From positions 1 to 58,311 of the forward strand of contig UREM01000011.1 in assembly GCA_900546775.1 (NCBI GenBank): DNA of 58,311 nucleotides, read 5' to 3'. Below are positions 19,101 through 26,984 of this stretch, piece by piece. A program made the position numbers and the translations under genes. Under the pieces are notes generated by a model, which saw only the letters and a list, made by a program, of their open reading frames with translations, had not been told where the DNA came from and searched no databases. The DNA comes from an uncultured Collinsella sp. (lineage in GTDB: Bacteria; Actinomycetota; Coriobacteriia; Coriobacteriales; Coriobacteriaceae). Position 1 is the stretch's first letter. Each line of letters opens with the position of its first letter.

Positions 19101-19213
19101 GTTCTCCCGCCTGGAGAACGAGCGTGGATAATCTGCCACTTTGGCCTTAGAGCCGCGCTAAAAGCGGGAGAAAGTCCACGCTCGATTTCAAACGGGAGAA
19201 AATCCACGCTCGA
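19101..19213. repeat. repeat family A, copy 3
   Basis: It contains TTCTCCCG...GAGCGTGGATAATCT, then AAGCGGGAGAAAGTCCACGCTCG-like and AACGGGAGAAAATCCACGCTCG-like arms, here described in halves. The two right-hand arms are direct repeats about 25 bases apart. From 19214 to 19416 I see no gene; a 68-codon frame there lacks features of a real protein. Confidence 0.8.
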
Positions 19214-19426
19214 TCAAGCCAGGGAAGCCCGATCGCGACCTATGTAATAGTGCAAGAGGGTCGTTATCGAAGGTCGATGCTGTAGGCGTACTCCACCGTG
19301 CCAAAGTGTTCCCTCGGGAAATGTCACCGCTACATGCAAAACCACGGTCCTTCATATCCAAACTCAACAAAAACGCAGGTCACGGATATATAGATACGCC
19401 CGGTACCGTGTATATAGAGGTTTTCA

Positions 19427-19456
19427 TTGACAGCCCCCAAGGTTGCATCGTATTAT
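19427..19456 (+). promoter_or_regulatory. promoter of the tRNA-Tyr/Thr/Met-tuf unit
   Basis: A consensus -35 TTGACA (19427-19432), an 18-base spacer and -10 TATTAT (19451-19456) lie 62 bases before tRNA-Tyr. The 18 bases ending in the -35 plus GC (19417-19434) are identical to those of the rpmG promoter at 21246-21263. Confidence 0.85.
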
Positions 19457-19518
19457 CTTTTTCGTTCGCGGGGGCGGAGGCCCAAAAGACCAAAGAACCT
19501 GCGGATACTTGAACGATT

Positions 19519-19600
19519 GGGAGTTTGCCCGAGTGGTTAATGGGGACGGGCTGTAAACCCGTTGGCTCTGCCTACATAGGTTCGAATCCTATAGCTCCCA
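19519..19600 (+). tRNA. tRNA-Tyr (anticodon GUA)
   Basis: The acceptor GGGAGTT pairs with AGCTCCC; the anticodon stem ACGGG/CCCGT frames CTGTAAA; a long variable arm is present as expected for bacterial tRNA-Tyr; the 3' CCA is not encoded. Confidence 0.96.
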
Positions 19601-19610
19601 CCCGTCAAGT

Positions 19611-19686
19611 GCCTGTATAGCTCAGTCGGTAGAGCACTTCGTTGGTAACGAAGAGGTCACCAGTTCAAGTCTGGTTGCAGGCTCCA
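19611..19686 (+). tRNA. tRNA-Thr (anticodon GGU)
   Basis: The acceptor GCCTGTA pairs with TGCAGGC; the anticodon stem CTTCG/CGAAG frames TTGGTAA; CCA is encoded. It begins ten bases after tRNA-Tyr. Confidence 0.97.
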
Positions 19687-19689
19687 TCC

Positions 19690-19766
19690 GGCGGTGTAGC
19701 TCAGTTGGTTAGAGCACACGGTTCATACCCGTGGCGTCACTGGTTCGAATCCAGTCACCGCTACCA
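19690..19766 (+). tRNA. tRNA-Met (anticodon CAU)
   Basis: Acceptor GGCGGTG/CACCGCT, anticodon stem CACGG/CCGTG framing TTCATAC; CCA is encoded. The normal first pair suggests elongator Met rather than initiator; a lysidine-modified Ile tRNA cannot be excluded. Confidence 0.93.
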
Positions 19767-19777
19767 TAGGTAACACG

Positions 19778-19808
19778 GTGGCTTCTCAATAGTATGTTGA
19801 GAGGCCAC
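19778..19808 (+). other. stem-loop between tRNA-Met and tuf
   Basis: A 12-bp stem with one G-T pair (GTGGCTTCTCAA with TTGAGAGGCCAC) and a 7-base loop lies between the tRNAs and tuf. No T-run follows, so it is more likely an RNA processing or stability element than a terminator. Confidence 0.55.
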
Positions 19809-19862
19809 TATGGTATAAAGGCAAAGTCCCGTCCGGGGACGACCTGTTAAGAGGAGGGCTTT

Positions 19863-21053
19863 ATGGCCAAAGAGAAGTTTGAGCGCACTAAGCCGCATGT
19901 TAACATCGGCACCATTGGTCACGTCGACCACGGCAAGACCACGCTGACCGCCGCCATCACCAAGGTTCTCTCTGAGACCGAGGGCTGCAAGGCTGACTTC
20001 ACTGCGTTCGAGAACATCGACAAGGCTCCCGAGGAGCGCGAGCGCGGCATTACGATCTCCGTCTCCCACGTCGAGTACGAGACCGCTTCCCGTCACTACG
20101 CTCACGTTGACTGCCCGGGCCATGCTGACTACGTCAAGAACATGATCACCGGTGCTGCTCAGATGGACGGCGCTATCCTGGTCATCGCCGCTACCGACGG
20201 CCCCATGGCTCAGACCCGCGAGCACATCCTGCTCGCCCGTCAGGTCGGCGTTCCCTACATCGTCGTCTTCCTGAACAAGTGCGACATGGTCGACGATGAC
20301 GAGCTCATCGACCTCGTCGAGATGGAGACCCGTGAGCTCCTCTCTGAGTACGATTTCCCCGGCGACGACATCCCCGTCATCCGTGGTTCCGCTCTGGGCG
20401 CTCTCGAGGGCGACGCCAAGTGGATGGACGCCATTCGCGAGCTCATGAACGCTGTCGACGAGTACATCCCGACGCCTGCTCGTAACAACGACCTCCCGTT
20501 CCTGATGGCCGTTGAGGATGTTATGACCATCTCCGGCCGTGGTACCGTTGCTACCGGCCGTGTCGAGCGCGGTGAGCTCAAGCTCAACGAGCCCGTCGAG
20601 ATCGTCGGCATCAAGGATACCCAGAACACCGTCGTTACCGGTATCGAGATGTTCCGTAAGTCCATGGACTTCTGCGAGGCTGGCGACAACGTCGGTCTGC
20701 TGCTCCGCGGCATCAAGCGCGAGGACATCGAGCGCGGCCAGGTTCTCTGCAAGCCCGGTTCGGTTACCCCGCACACCAAGTTCACCGGCGAGATCTACGT
20801 TCTGACCAAGGAGGAGGGCGGCCGTCACCCCCCGTTCTTCGATGGTTATCGTCCTCAGTTCTACTTCCGTACCACCGACGTTACCGGTACGGTCAAGCTC
20901 CCCGAGGGCACCGAGATGGCTATGCCTGGTGACCACATCACCATCGAGGGCGACCTCATTCACCCGATCGCCATGGAGGAGGGCCTGCGCTTCGCTATCC
21001 GCGAGGGTGGCCACACCGTCGGCTCGGGCATCGTCTCCACGATCATTGAGTAA
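19863..21053 (+). CDS. tuf: elongation factor Tu
   Basis: 396 residues. GTPase motifs: [10 protein letters not shown] near residue 19, the switch [14 protein letters not shown] near 82, NKCDM near 137 and the SALG motif near 174; domains 2 and 3 follow. It delivers aminoacyl-tRNA to the ribosome. It lies about 100 bases after tRNA-Met without a clear promoter of its own, so it is probably co-transcribed with the three tRNAs, like the E. coli tRNA-tufB unit. GAGGAGGG precedes the ATG. A strong terminator follows. Confidence 0.99.
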   Translation: MAKEKFERTKPHVNIGTIGHVDHGKTTLTAAITKVLSETEGCKADFTAFENIDKAPEERERGITISVSHVEYETASRHYAHVDCPGHADYVKNMITGAAQMDGAILVIAATDGPMAQTREHILLARQVGVPYIVVFLNKCDMVDDDELIDLVEMETRELLSEYDFPGDDIPVIRGSALGALEGDAKWMDAIRELMNAVDEYIPTPARNNDLPFLMAVEDVMTISGRGTVATGRVERGELKLNEPVEIVGIKDTQNTVVTGIEMFRKSMDFCEAGDNVGLLLRGIKREDIERGQVLCKPGSVTPHTKFTGEIYVLTKEEGGRHPPFFDGYRPQFYFRTTDVTGTVKLPEGTEMAMPGDHITIEGDLIHPIAMEEGLRFAIREGGHTVGSGIVSTIIE

Positions 21054-21080
21054 ATTAGCTCTTTGATTTAGCTGACTTAG

Positions 21081-21114
21081 AGAACCCGGCACTTTTAGGG
21101 TGCCGGGTTCTTTT
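21081..21114 (+). terminator. terminator of tuf
   Basis: A perfect 12-bp stem (AGAACCCGGCAC with GTGCCGGGTTCT), a 7-base loop and a T-run lie 27 bases after the tuf stop. Confidence 0.93.
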
Positions 21115-21255
21115 CTACGCGGGGCTTGTTCCCTGCCGATTGCGCTTCGCTCGCCCTTAAGCCGAGCGTGGGGGATCGATTAGATCTCGATGGCTTCATT
21201 GATGTGTTCCAAATATGAATGGATCCACCGAGAACCAATTGACTCGAGGTTTTCA

Positions 21256-21285
21256 TTGACAGCACTTACGTGGAGCTGATAAAGT
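21256..21285 (+). promoter_or_regulatory. promoter of rpmG-tRNA-Trp-secE-nusG
   Basis: -35 TTGACA (21256-21261), an 18-base spacer and -10 TAAAGT (21280-21285). The upstream and -35 sequence GAGGTTTTCATTGACAGC is identical to that of the tRNA-tuf promoter. Confidence 0.8.
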
Positions 21286-21330
21286 AACAACTCGTGCCTG
21301 TACGGGGCGGAAATGAAAGGTTCAGGATAC

Positions 21331-21480
21331 ATGCGTACTCTAGTTACTCTTGCGTGCACTGAGTGCAAGCGCCGCAACTATACGACCACCAAGAACAAGT
21401 CGACCATGCCTGATCGTATGGAGATCAAGAAGTATTGCCCCTGGTGCCGTCACCACACGCTGCACAAAGAGACTCGCTAG
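21331..21480 (+). CDS. rpmG: 50S ribosomal protein L33
   Basis: 49 residues, too short for usual ORF cut-offs. It reads [17 protein letters not shown] and ends HHTLHKETR. Two Cys pairs (CTEC and CPWC) mark the zinc-binding form of L33, so no zinc-free paralogue signature is seen here. It precedes tRNA-Trp and secE, the common bacterial order rpmG-secE-nusG. The start is placed by the family N-terminus and AGGATAC upstream. Confidence 0.96.
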   Translation: MRTLVTLACTECKRRNYTTTKNKSTMPDRMEIKKYCPWCRHHTLHKETR

Positions 21481-21493
21481 TCTCTAGTCATAT

Positions 21494-21569
21494 ACGCCAG
21501 TAGTTCAATTGGTAGAGCATCGGTCTCCAAAACCGAGTGTTGAGGGTTCGAGTCCTTCCTGGCGTGCCA
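21494..21569 (+). tRNA. tRNA-Trp (anticodon CCA)
   Basis: The acceptor ACGCCAG pairs with CTGGCGT; the anticodon stem TCGGT/ACCGA frames CTCCAAA; CCA is encoded. It lies 13 bases after rpmG. Confidence 0.97.
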
Positions 21570-21578
21570 GTCATTATT

Positions 21579-21610
21579 CCGTAAGCTCCCACTTGGGGGC
21601 TTACGGTTTA
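21579..21610 (+). terminator. hairpin between tRNA-Trp and secE
   Basis: A 12-bp stem starting CCGTAAGC, with one G-T pair and a 4-base loop, is followed by TTTACT. The T-run is weak, so it is likely a partial terminator or RNA processing signal in the rpmG-trpT-secE-nusG transcript. Confidence 0.6.
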
Positions 21611-21645
21611 CTCATGTATAAGCGCATTGCGCGGAGGTAACCCAA

Positions 21646-21984
21646 ATGGCCAACAAGAAGAACAAGAAGAAGGCACAGCAGCAGGCGCCTGCCAACAACG
21701 CTGCCGCCAACTCCAAGGTTGAGGCCAAGAAGGCCGTTGCCAAGAAGAGCGAGAAGGCTGCGAAGTCTAAGAAGAACGAGAAGCCTGGTTTCTTCGCCCG
21801 CACCAAGAAGTATTTCGCTTCGGTGAAGTCCGAGATGAAGCGTGTGACGTGGCCCGATAAGAAGGAGCTCGTGAACTACTCGGTCGTCGTTTGCGCTTCT
21901 CTGATCGTCGTCGGCGTCGTCATCGCTCTGCTCGATGCTGGCTTTGGCGAGGCTCTTGCTCTGTTCTCTGGATTGAGGGGCTAA
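21646..21984 (+). CDS. secE: preprotein translocase subunit SecE
   Basis: 112 residues. A Lys/Ala-rich N-terminal tail (1-50) precedes the conserved amphipathic segment EMKRVTWPDKKEL (63-75) and a single membrane helix (about 76-97). SecE clamps SecY in the translocon. The protein is longer than the 60-residue minimal form because of the basic tail. GGAGG lies eight bases before the ATG. The stop is three bases from nusG. Confidence 0.95.
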   Translation: MANKKNKKKAQQQAPANNAAANSKVEAKKAVAKKSEKAAKSKKNEKPGFFARTKKYFASVKSEMKRVTWPDKKELVNYSVVVCASLIVVGVVIALLDAGFGEALALFSGLRG

Positions 21985-21987
21985 ACC

Positions 21988-22524
21988 ATGTCTAAGCGTT
22001 GGTACGTCGTTCACACTTACTCTGGATACGAGAACCGCGTTAAGTCCGATCTCGAGCATCGTATCGAGACCATGGGCATGCAGGACCGTATCTTTGATAT
22101 CGAGATTCCTATGGAGCGCGTCACCGAGATCAAAGAGGGTGGCAAGCGCGAGACCAAGGATTCTAAGATCTTTCCGGGTTATGTCCTGGTTCGCATGGAG
22201 ATGGATGACGATGCGTGGACGTGTGTTCGCAACACGCCCGGCGTCACCGGTTTCCTAGGCGGCAACGGCAAGCCCGCTCCGCTTTCCCGCGACGAGTACA
22301 ACAAGATGACTCGTCGTCCCGGTAAGGGCGATTCGCCCAAGCGCACCTCGGTTGATATTCAGGTCGGCACGTCCGTCCGCGTCACCGATGGCCCGCTTAC
22401 CGACTTTGATGGCAAGGTCTCCGAGGTTAACACCGAGGCTGGCAAGCTCAAGGTCACGCTGATGATCTTTGGCCGCGAGACGCCGGTCGAGCTCGACTTT
22501 AACCAGGTCGCTGTCATCGCTTAA
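21988..22524 (+). CDS. nusG: transcription termination/antitermination factor NusG
   Basis: 178 residues. The NGN domain (WYVVHTYSGYE at the start, FPGYVLVRM near 60) is joined to a C-terminal KOW domain (VRVTDGPLTDFDG near 130). It binds the RNA polymerase clamp and couples to Rho or ribosomal S10. It follows secE by three bases. About 120 bases to rplK carry no clear terminator. Confidence 0.97.
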   Translation: MSKRWYVVHTYSGYENRVKSDLEHRIETMGMQDRIFDIEIPMERVTEIKEGGKRETKDSKIFPGYVLVRMEMDDDAWTCVRNTPGVTGFLGGNGKPAPLSRDEYNKMTRRPGKGDSPKRTSVDIQVGTSVRVTDGPLTDFDGKVSEVNTEAGKLKVTLMIFGRETPVELDFNQVAVIA

Positions 22525-22644
22525 GTTTTCGTCCGTTCGCGCGAGCGTGCTTCTTCTGTGACTGCTCATCTCAGGAGTGCTTCTAACACGTGCGTGCTTA
22601 CGATATAGCAAGTACTTCACACTCGTGATTCGAAAGGAATGACC

Positions 22645-23073
22645 ATGGCTGAGAAGAAGGTTGCCAACGTCATTAAGCTCCAGATTCCTGCTGGTGCAGC
22701 TAACCCCGCTCCTCCCGTCGGCCCCGCTCTGGGCGCTGCTGGCGTGAACATCATGCAGTTCTGCCAGGCCTTTAACGCCGAGACGCAGGACAAGAAGGGC
22801 GACATCATCCCCGTTGAGATCTCTGTCTACGAGGATAAGTCCTTCTCCTTCATCACCAAGACCCCGCCGGCGGCTCACCTCATCAAGAAGGAGCTGAACC
22901 TCAAGTCTGGTTCCGCTAAGCCCCAGGCCGACAAGGTTGGTCAGCTCTCCCAGGAGCAGCTCACCAAGATCGCCGAGATCAAGATGCCGGACCTCAATGC
23001 CAACGACATTGACGCCGCCAAGAAGATCATCGCCGGTACCGCCCGTTCCATGGGCGTCACCATCGCTGAGTAG
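22645..23073 (+). CDS. rplK: 50S ribosomal protein L11
   Basis: 142 residues. N-terminal Pro-rich segment [18 protein letters not shown] and C-terminal rRNA-binding domain ending [10 protein letters not shown] are intact. The start at 22645 is preferred to the ATG at 22639 because the GAAAGGA ribosome site directly abuts the earlier ATG. It forms the GTPase-associated centre with L10-L12, whose genes lie about 24.5 kb downstream here. Confidence 0.97.
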   Translation: MAEKKVANVIKLQIPAGAANPAPPVGPALGAAGVNIMQFCQAFNAETQDKKGDIIPVEISVYEDKSFSFITKTPPAAHLIKKELNLKSGSAKPQADKVGQLSQEQLTKIAEIKMPDLNANDIDAAKKIIAGTARSMGVTIAE

Positions 23074-23190
23074 CGATTTCTTATGGTAACGACGGGTGCT
23101 CCGACCTGGGCGCCCGTTAAATGTGTGCAATAGGGCACACGATACGATGTGGGAGGGCTCACGCCCGTTTAACCACAGGAGGTAATGCAC

Positions 23191-23898
23191 ATGGCTAAGC
23201 ATGGTAAGAGCTATAACGCCGCTGCCGAGAAGATCGATCGCGCCACGCTCTACACCCCCCTTCAGGCTGCCAAGCTCATTAAGGAGCTCGACACCGCCAA
23301 GTTCGACGAGACCGTCGAGGCCCACTTCCGTCTGGGCATCGATACTCGTAAGGCTGACCAGAACATCCGTGGTTCCATCTCCCTGCCCCACGGCACCGGC
23401 AAGACCGTTCGTGTTGCCGTCTTCGCCGAGGGCGAGAAGGCCCGCGAGGCTGAGGCTGCCGGCGCCGACATCATCGGTTCCGACGAGCTTGTCGCCCAGA
23501 TTCAGAAGGGCGAGATCAACTTCGACGCCGCTATCGCTACGCCGAACATGATGGCCAAGGTTGGCCGCATCGGTAAGATCCTTGGTCCCCGTGGCCTCAT
23601 GCCGAACCCCAAGCTCGGCACCGTGACCATGGACGTCGCCAAGATGGTCTCCGAGCTCAAGGCTGGCCGCGTTGAGTACCGCGCCGACCGCTACGGCATC
23701 TGCCACGTGCCCCTGGGCAAGAAGTCCTTCACCGAGCAGCAGCTCGTCGAGAACTACGCTGCCCTGTACACCGAGATCCTGCGCGTCAAGCCCTCTTCTG
23801 CTAAGGGCAAGTACGTCAAGTCCATCTCCGTGTCTTCCACCATGGGCCCTGGCGTCAAGGTCGATCCCGCTATCCAGCGCGACTTCCTGGCTGAGTAA
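23191..23898 (+). CDS. rplA: 50S ribosomal protein L1
   Basis: 235 residues, normal size. The signature [24 protein letters not shown] block lies near residue 125-145. L1 forms the stalk on the large subunit and in many bacteria represses its own operon. The start at 23191 has AGGAGG eight bases upstream; an ATG at 23185 is too close to it. A strong terminator follows, so rplJL are not in this transcript. Confidence 0.97.
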   Translation: MAKHGKSYNAAAEKIDRATLYTPLQAAKLIKELDTAKFDETVEAHFRLGIDTRKADQNIRGSISLPHGTGKTVRVAVFAEGEKAREAEAAGADIIGSDELVAQIQKGEINFDAAIATPNMMAKVGRIGKILGPRGLMPNPKLGTVTMDVAKMVSELKAGRVEYRADRYGICHVPLGKKSFTEQQLVENYAALYTEILRVKPSSAKGKYVKSISVSSTMGPGVKVDPAIQRDFLAE

Positions 23899-23934
23899 CT
23901 AACAGTTACTGCCTGAGCAAAGCAAGCATTGCTA

Positions 23935-23979
23935 AAGAGACCCGGTTCTGCCTCGTGCAGGACCGGGTCTCTTGCTTTT
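23935..23979 (+). terminator. terminator of rplA
   Basis: A stem of about 16 bp (AGAGACCCGGTTCTGC with GCAGGACCGGGTCTCT) has a very short loop and is followed by TTGCTTTT. It closes the rplKA transcript. Confidence 0.92.
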
Positions 23980-23988
23980 GAGTCAACG

Positions 23989-24028
23989 AAACCACCACGA
24001 AGGGGACAGGCACCCTTGTGGTGGTTTT
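23989..24028. repeat. hairpin repeat family C, copy 1
   Basis: The stem AAACCACCACGAAGG / CCTTGTGGTGGTTTT, with loop containing GGACAGGCA, has A-run and T-run ends, so it may act as a terminator in both directions. Confidence 0.85.
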
Positions 24029-24030
24029 AC

Positions 24031-24059
24031 TTGTGTTGTACTTTAGCGCGATGTAGTAC
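24031..24059 (+). promoter_or_regulatory. candidate promoter of the leucine leader
   Basis: TTGTGT (24031-24036), a 17-base spacer and TAGTAC (24054-24059) lie 25 bases before the leader-peptide ATG. The match to consensus is moderate. Confidence 0.45.
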
Positions 24060-24084
24060 TACCCGAGGCCGAAGGGAGCCCAAC

Positions 24085-24144
24085 ATGTTTAAGAACACGC
24101 AACAGCTCCTAGGCCTAGCGCTACTAGATTGGATAGCGCGCTAG
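24085..24144 (+). CDS. leuL: leucine operon leader peptide
   Basis: 19 residues: MFKNTQQLLGLALLDWIAR. Five of seven residues at positions 8-14 are Leu, four of them read by CTA (24109, 24115, 24121, 24124), a codon scarce in the rest of the window. This is the hallmark of an attenuation leader: ribosomes stall on Leu codons when charged tRNA-Leu is scarce. AGGGAG lies seven bases upstream. It is followed by competing RNA stems and a terminator, then by leuA and leuB remnants. The reading frame is intact though the structural genes are not. Confidence 0.85.
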   Translation: MFKNTQQLLGLALLDWIAR

Positions 24145-24231
24145 GGTTGTAATCTCGCTATAACGATTTGTTGTACCCGGGTGCGCTATCGTCTGCCGCT
24201 TTCAGGCGTGATGAGCGACACGGGTATTTTT
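24133..24231 (+). promoter_or_regulatory. leucine attenuator: antiterminator and terminator
   Basis: The terminator pairs TACCCG (24174) with CGGGTA (24221-24226) through a long imperfect stem and is followed by five T (24227-24231). ATAGCGC at 24133-24139, inside the last leader codons, can instead pair with GCGCTAT at 24183-24189, which is in the terminator's left arm, or with CGCTAT at 24156-24161. The pairings are mutually exclusive, as in classical attenuation. Confidence 0.7.
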
Positions 24232-24295
24232 CTATCTCTAGGCCTTCTCTCTCCTGAAAGCCATCTGTCATAAAACGGTCAATCAGGAGGAACAT

Positions 24296-24880
24296 ATAAG
24301 CCGCAAAATCACAATCTTTGACGCCACCCTGTGCGACGGTGAGCAGTCGCCGGGCGCCAGCATGAATACCGAGGAAAAGCTCTTCATCGCCCGCCAGCTG
24401 GTGCGCATGAACGTGGACGTTATCGAGGCGGGCTTTCCCATCTCGAGTCCTGGTGACTTTCGCTCCGTACAGGAGATTGGCAAGATTGCGGGCGACCGAT
24501 GCACGGTATGCGGCCTGACGCGCGCTGTCGACAGGGATATCGAAGTGGCTGCAGAGGCGCTCAAAACGGCCCAGAGGCCCCGTATCCATACAGGGCTGGG
24601 TGTGAGCACCAGTCACCTGCGCGACAAGCTCCATATGACTGAGGAAAGGGCAATTGAGTGAGCGATCCATGCCGTCAAACATGCTCGCAAGTTCGTTGAC
24701 GATGTTGAGTTTTATGCCGAGGATGCCGGCCGCTCCGATCAGGAGTTTCTGGTGCGCATTATCGAGGCGGCCGTAAAGGCCGGTGCCACGGTCGTGAACA
24801 TCCCCGATACGATGGGCCACAACATGCCGTGGGACTTTGGCGTCCGCATCCGTGACCTGCGCGGGCGCTGCGGGTGCGGC
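24296..24880 (+). pseudogene. leuA: leuA remnant: 2-isopropylmalate synthase, N-terminal half
   Basis: The frame reads [20 protein letters not shown], the metal-binding N-terminus of LeuA, and continues through [12 protein letters not shown] and AEDAGRSD to [16 protein letters not shown]. Three lesions are visible. The expected start codon is ATA (24296-24298), five bases after a perfect AGGAGG. An in-frame TGA at 24659-24661 interrupts [16 protein letters not shown]. The C-terminal half, including the leucine-binding regulatory domain, is deleted at about 24870-24885, where sequence changes to leuB in another frame. It cannot encode a working enzyme. Confidence 0.9.
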
Positions 24881-25502
24881 CGGTCAGCGTGCGGTCGACG
24901 TGATGGAGTATCGCGAGTACGAGATTGAGCGCATTGCGCGCCAGGCATTTGAGGCGGCGCGCAAACGTCGCGGCAAGGTGACGAGCGTCGATAAGCGCAA
25001 CGTGCTGGAGACGAGCCGCATGTGGCGCGAGATCGTGCATCGCGTGCAAGACGAGGAGTACTCCGACGTGGAGCTTGAGGACCTGCTCGTCGACAACGCC
25101 GCCATGCAGCTCATCAGTCGACCGGCAGACTTTGACGTCGTGGTGACGGAGAACATGTTCGGCGACATCCTGTCCGATGAGGCGGCTCAGATTACCGGAT
25201 CGCTCGGTATGCTTGCCTCTGCCTCGCTGGATGATGGCGTATCGCTGTTTGGGCCGAGCGCTGGCAGCGCTCCTGACATCGCGGGGCTCGGCGTGGCCAA
25301 TCCGCTGGCTCAAATCTTGTTGGTGGCGATGCTGCTGACCTACGCGCTCGACATGGGCGAGCAAGCCGCGTGGATCGAGAGCGCCGTGGCGCGCGTGCTC
25401 GACGAGGGCTGGCGCACCCGTGACATCGCCGATGTCAACACCCCGGCAGATAAGATCCTCGGCACCACGACGATGGGCGACAAGGTCGTCGCCGCGCTGT
25501 AG
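24881..25502 (+). pseudogene. leuB: leuB remnant: 3-isopropylmalate dehydrogenase, C-terminal part
   Basis: From about 24885 the frame reads [16 protein letters not shown], then [15 protein letters not shown], the metal and substrate site [18 protein letters not shown], and ends [10 protein letters not shown]. This is the last 200 or so residues of LeuB (full length about 355). The N-terminal NAD-binding half is missing and the sequence is joined to leuA remains, implying one deletion that also removed any leuC and leuD between them. The remaining frame is open and could be translated from internal starts, but lacks needed parts. Confidence 0.88.
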
Positions 25503-25527
25503 GCGATGCCGATTCAAGCTGTCAAAT

Positions 25528-25664
25528 ATCTCAATCTGTAACATCTAAGGGGCAAAATCGTTCCTACCTGTTACAGATTGAGATTTTCGGCTGAGCATCC
25601 GTGGTCTGTCTCGATCTGTAACAGCTAACCGATTATTTGGGCCCTACCTGTTACAGATTGAGAC
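25528..25664. repeat. repeat family B, second locus
   Basis: Two palindromic units (about 25528-25584 and 25608-25664) carry TCTCAATCTGTAACA or TCTCGATCTGTAACA on the left and TGTTACAGATTGAGA on the right, with different centres. The arrangement copies that at 14848-14988. The gap 25736-25853 shows nothing recognisable. Confidence 0.85.
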
Positions 25665-25673
25665 AAACCGTTG

Positions 25674-25735
25674 GGACAGGTCGGACGAGTCAGCAAAACC
25701 ACCACAAAGGTGCCGGTCCCCTTCGTGGTGGTTTT
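25674..25735. repeat. hairpin repeat family C, copy 2, with long flank
   Basis: The hairpin AAAACCACCACAAAGG / CTTCGTGGTGGTTTTT is preceded by GGACAGGTCGGACGAGTCAG. Together 60 bases (25674-25733) match 27690-27749 with three differences; the two copies bracket the sigma/anti-sigma operon. Confidence 0.88.
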
Positions 25736-25853
25736 TAGCGCAACGAGGTGTTCCCAGCCGACCATACGGGCGGCCTTGCGCTCACGCTGCTCGATGACAG
25801 CGCATCTTTAGACGCGAAGTGCGGAACCGGGTGCATATACGAGCCGCGTAGCG

Positions 25854-26984
25854 TTACGAATTCATGGGAATGACCGTATCGCCAATTTGTACGCTTGCAA
25901 TCTTGTCTGTGTCACAAACTTGCGAGAACGGCCAGGTCTTGTGGACATCAGTGGTGCCGTTATCCAGTTTATTTGCGAAATAGCCGCTGTGGCTTGTTGC
26001 GTCCTCAACATGACCGTCTTTGAACGTCACGATGAGGGGTATGTTGCCAACGGCATCCATAGACTCCTCCATGTTTTGAGACATCTTGCCGCTGTTGTTG
26101 TCGTGTTCGATGGAACGATCTATGTTGTAGCGGACTGAAACGCCAACGCAGGATACGGTGGCCTCTTGAATCGTCGCCTTGGTGCCGTTAAAGTTGACCG
26201 ATTTGGGCGCGGGAATCGTAACGGATGTATCTTCGTAATTCAGCTGGAACTTAAGATCCCATGGGCCCGTAAGTATTTTCTTATACTCGGGAAGCTCTTT
26301 GCCAGCACGTGGCACAACGAGAGAGTTGATATGCGTGCGGACGGTCCTGCCCATAAGGCCGGGTGATTCAACGCTGAACTGTGCAAAGTATTGAATGCTG
26401 GAGTCATTGGGGTTCTTGTCAATGAGCCATGATTGGCCTTGGCCGCCATGCTCGCCATCAACGTATACGTTTCCATCGACACTTCCGGCGATAGTTCCGT
26501 TCTCGCCCGGCTCGGAAAGCTTTTTCAGGGCAGCGGGATCGTCGAACGTAAGCGTATAGGCGATGGTAACCATATCCTTGTCGCCCATGATGGCGTCGGC
26601 GGTCACGGTGACTCCGTTGTTGGAGCAGCTAGCACCGACGGGCCGGCCAATACGGTCGATGATCTCGGTTTGAGAAGCAGGTCCGTCAAAGATGTCGGAA
26701 AGCATGTCAGAAGGAAGCGGCAGGACGCCTGTTGCCATAGCCGTGCCAGCGCCTCCAATGACGATAGCGAGGACTGCCGTTACAGCGGCAATGCGAGCGA
26801 CTGTTCTTACGGGATGGCGGGCGATGCGCGGCTTGCGTCGCGTGCCATTAAAGTTGCTTTGAGCGGTCGCCGCATCGCTTGAGGCGACGGACTGAGCAAT
26901 CGAGTTTGCCATGTGCTGCTTCGCATTATCGGTAAACGAAATGTGCTCCAGGGCGTGGCGATAGTCATTCGAATTCGTAGTCAT
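25854..26984 (-). CDS. DUF4179-type membrane protein, probable anti-sigma factor
   Basis: 376 residues. A cytosolic N-terminal part (1-60, ending in a basic RRKPRIARHPVR) leads to one membrane helix (about 62-84) and a large extracytoplasmic beta-rich domain of the DUF4179 kind. Its ATG lies within the last 20 bases of the sigma gene, with AAAGGAG upstream, so the pair is translationally coupled. Such proteins next to ECF-like sigma factors usually hold the sigma at the membrane; that role here is inferred, as no zinc anti-sigma motif is visible. The stimulus is unknown. Confidence 0.7.
   Translation of the reverse strand: MTTNSNDYRHALEHISFTDNAKQHMANSIAQSVASSDAATAQSNFNGTRRKPRIARHPVRTVARIAAVTAVLAIVIGGAGTAMATGVLPLPSDMLSDIFDGPASQTEIIDRIGRPVGASCSNNGVTVTADAIMGDKDMVTIAYTLTFDDPAALKKLSEPGENGTIAGSVDGNVYVDGEHGGQGQSWLIDKNPNDSSIQYFAQFSVESPGLMGRTVRTHINSLVVPRAGKELPEYKKILTGPWDLKFQLNYEDTSVTIPAPKSVNFNGTKATIQEATVSCVGVSVRYNIDRSIEHDNNSGKMSQNMEESMDAVGNIPLIVTFKDGHVEDATSHSGYFANKLDNGTTDVHKTWPFSQVCDTDKIASVQIGDTVIPMNS

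Noticed and set aside
19306..19512. 68-codon frame before the tRNA cluster
   Set aside because: It overlaps the tRNA promoter, and has no ribosome site or recognisable protein pattern.
19761..21092. 443-codon open frame antisense to tuf
   Set aside because: It is a shadow of a highly biased gene and crosses the tuf terminator and tRNA spacer.
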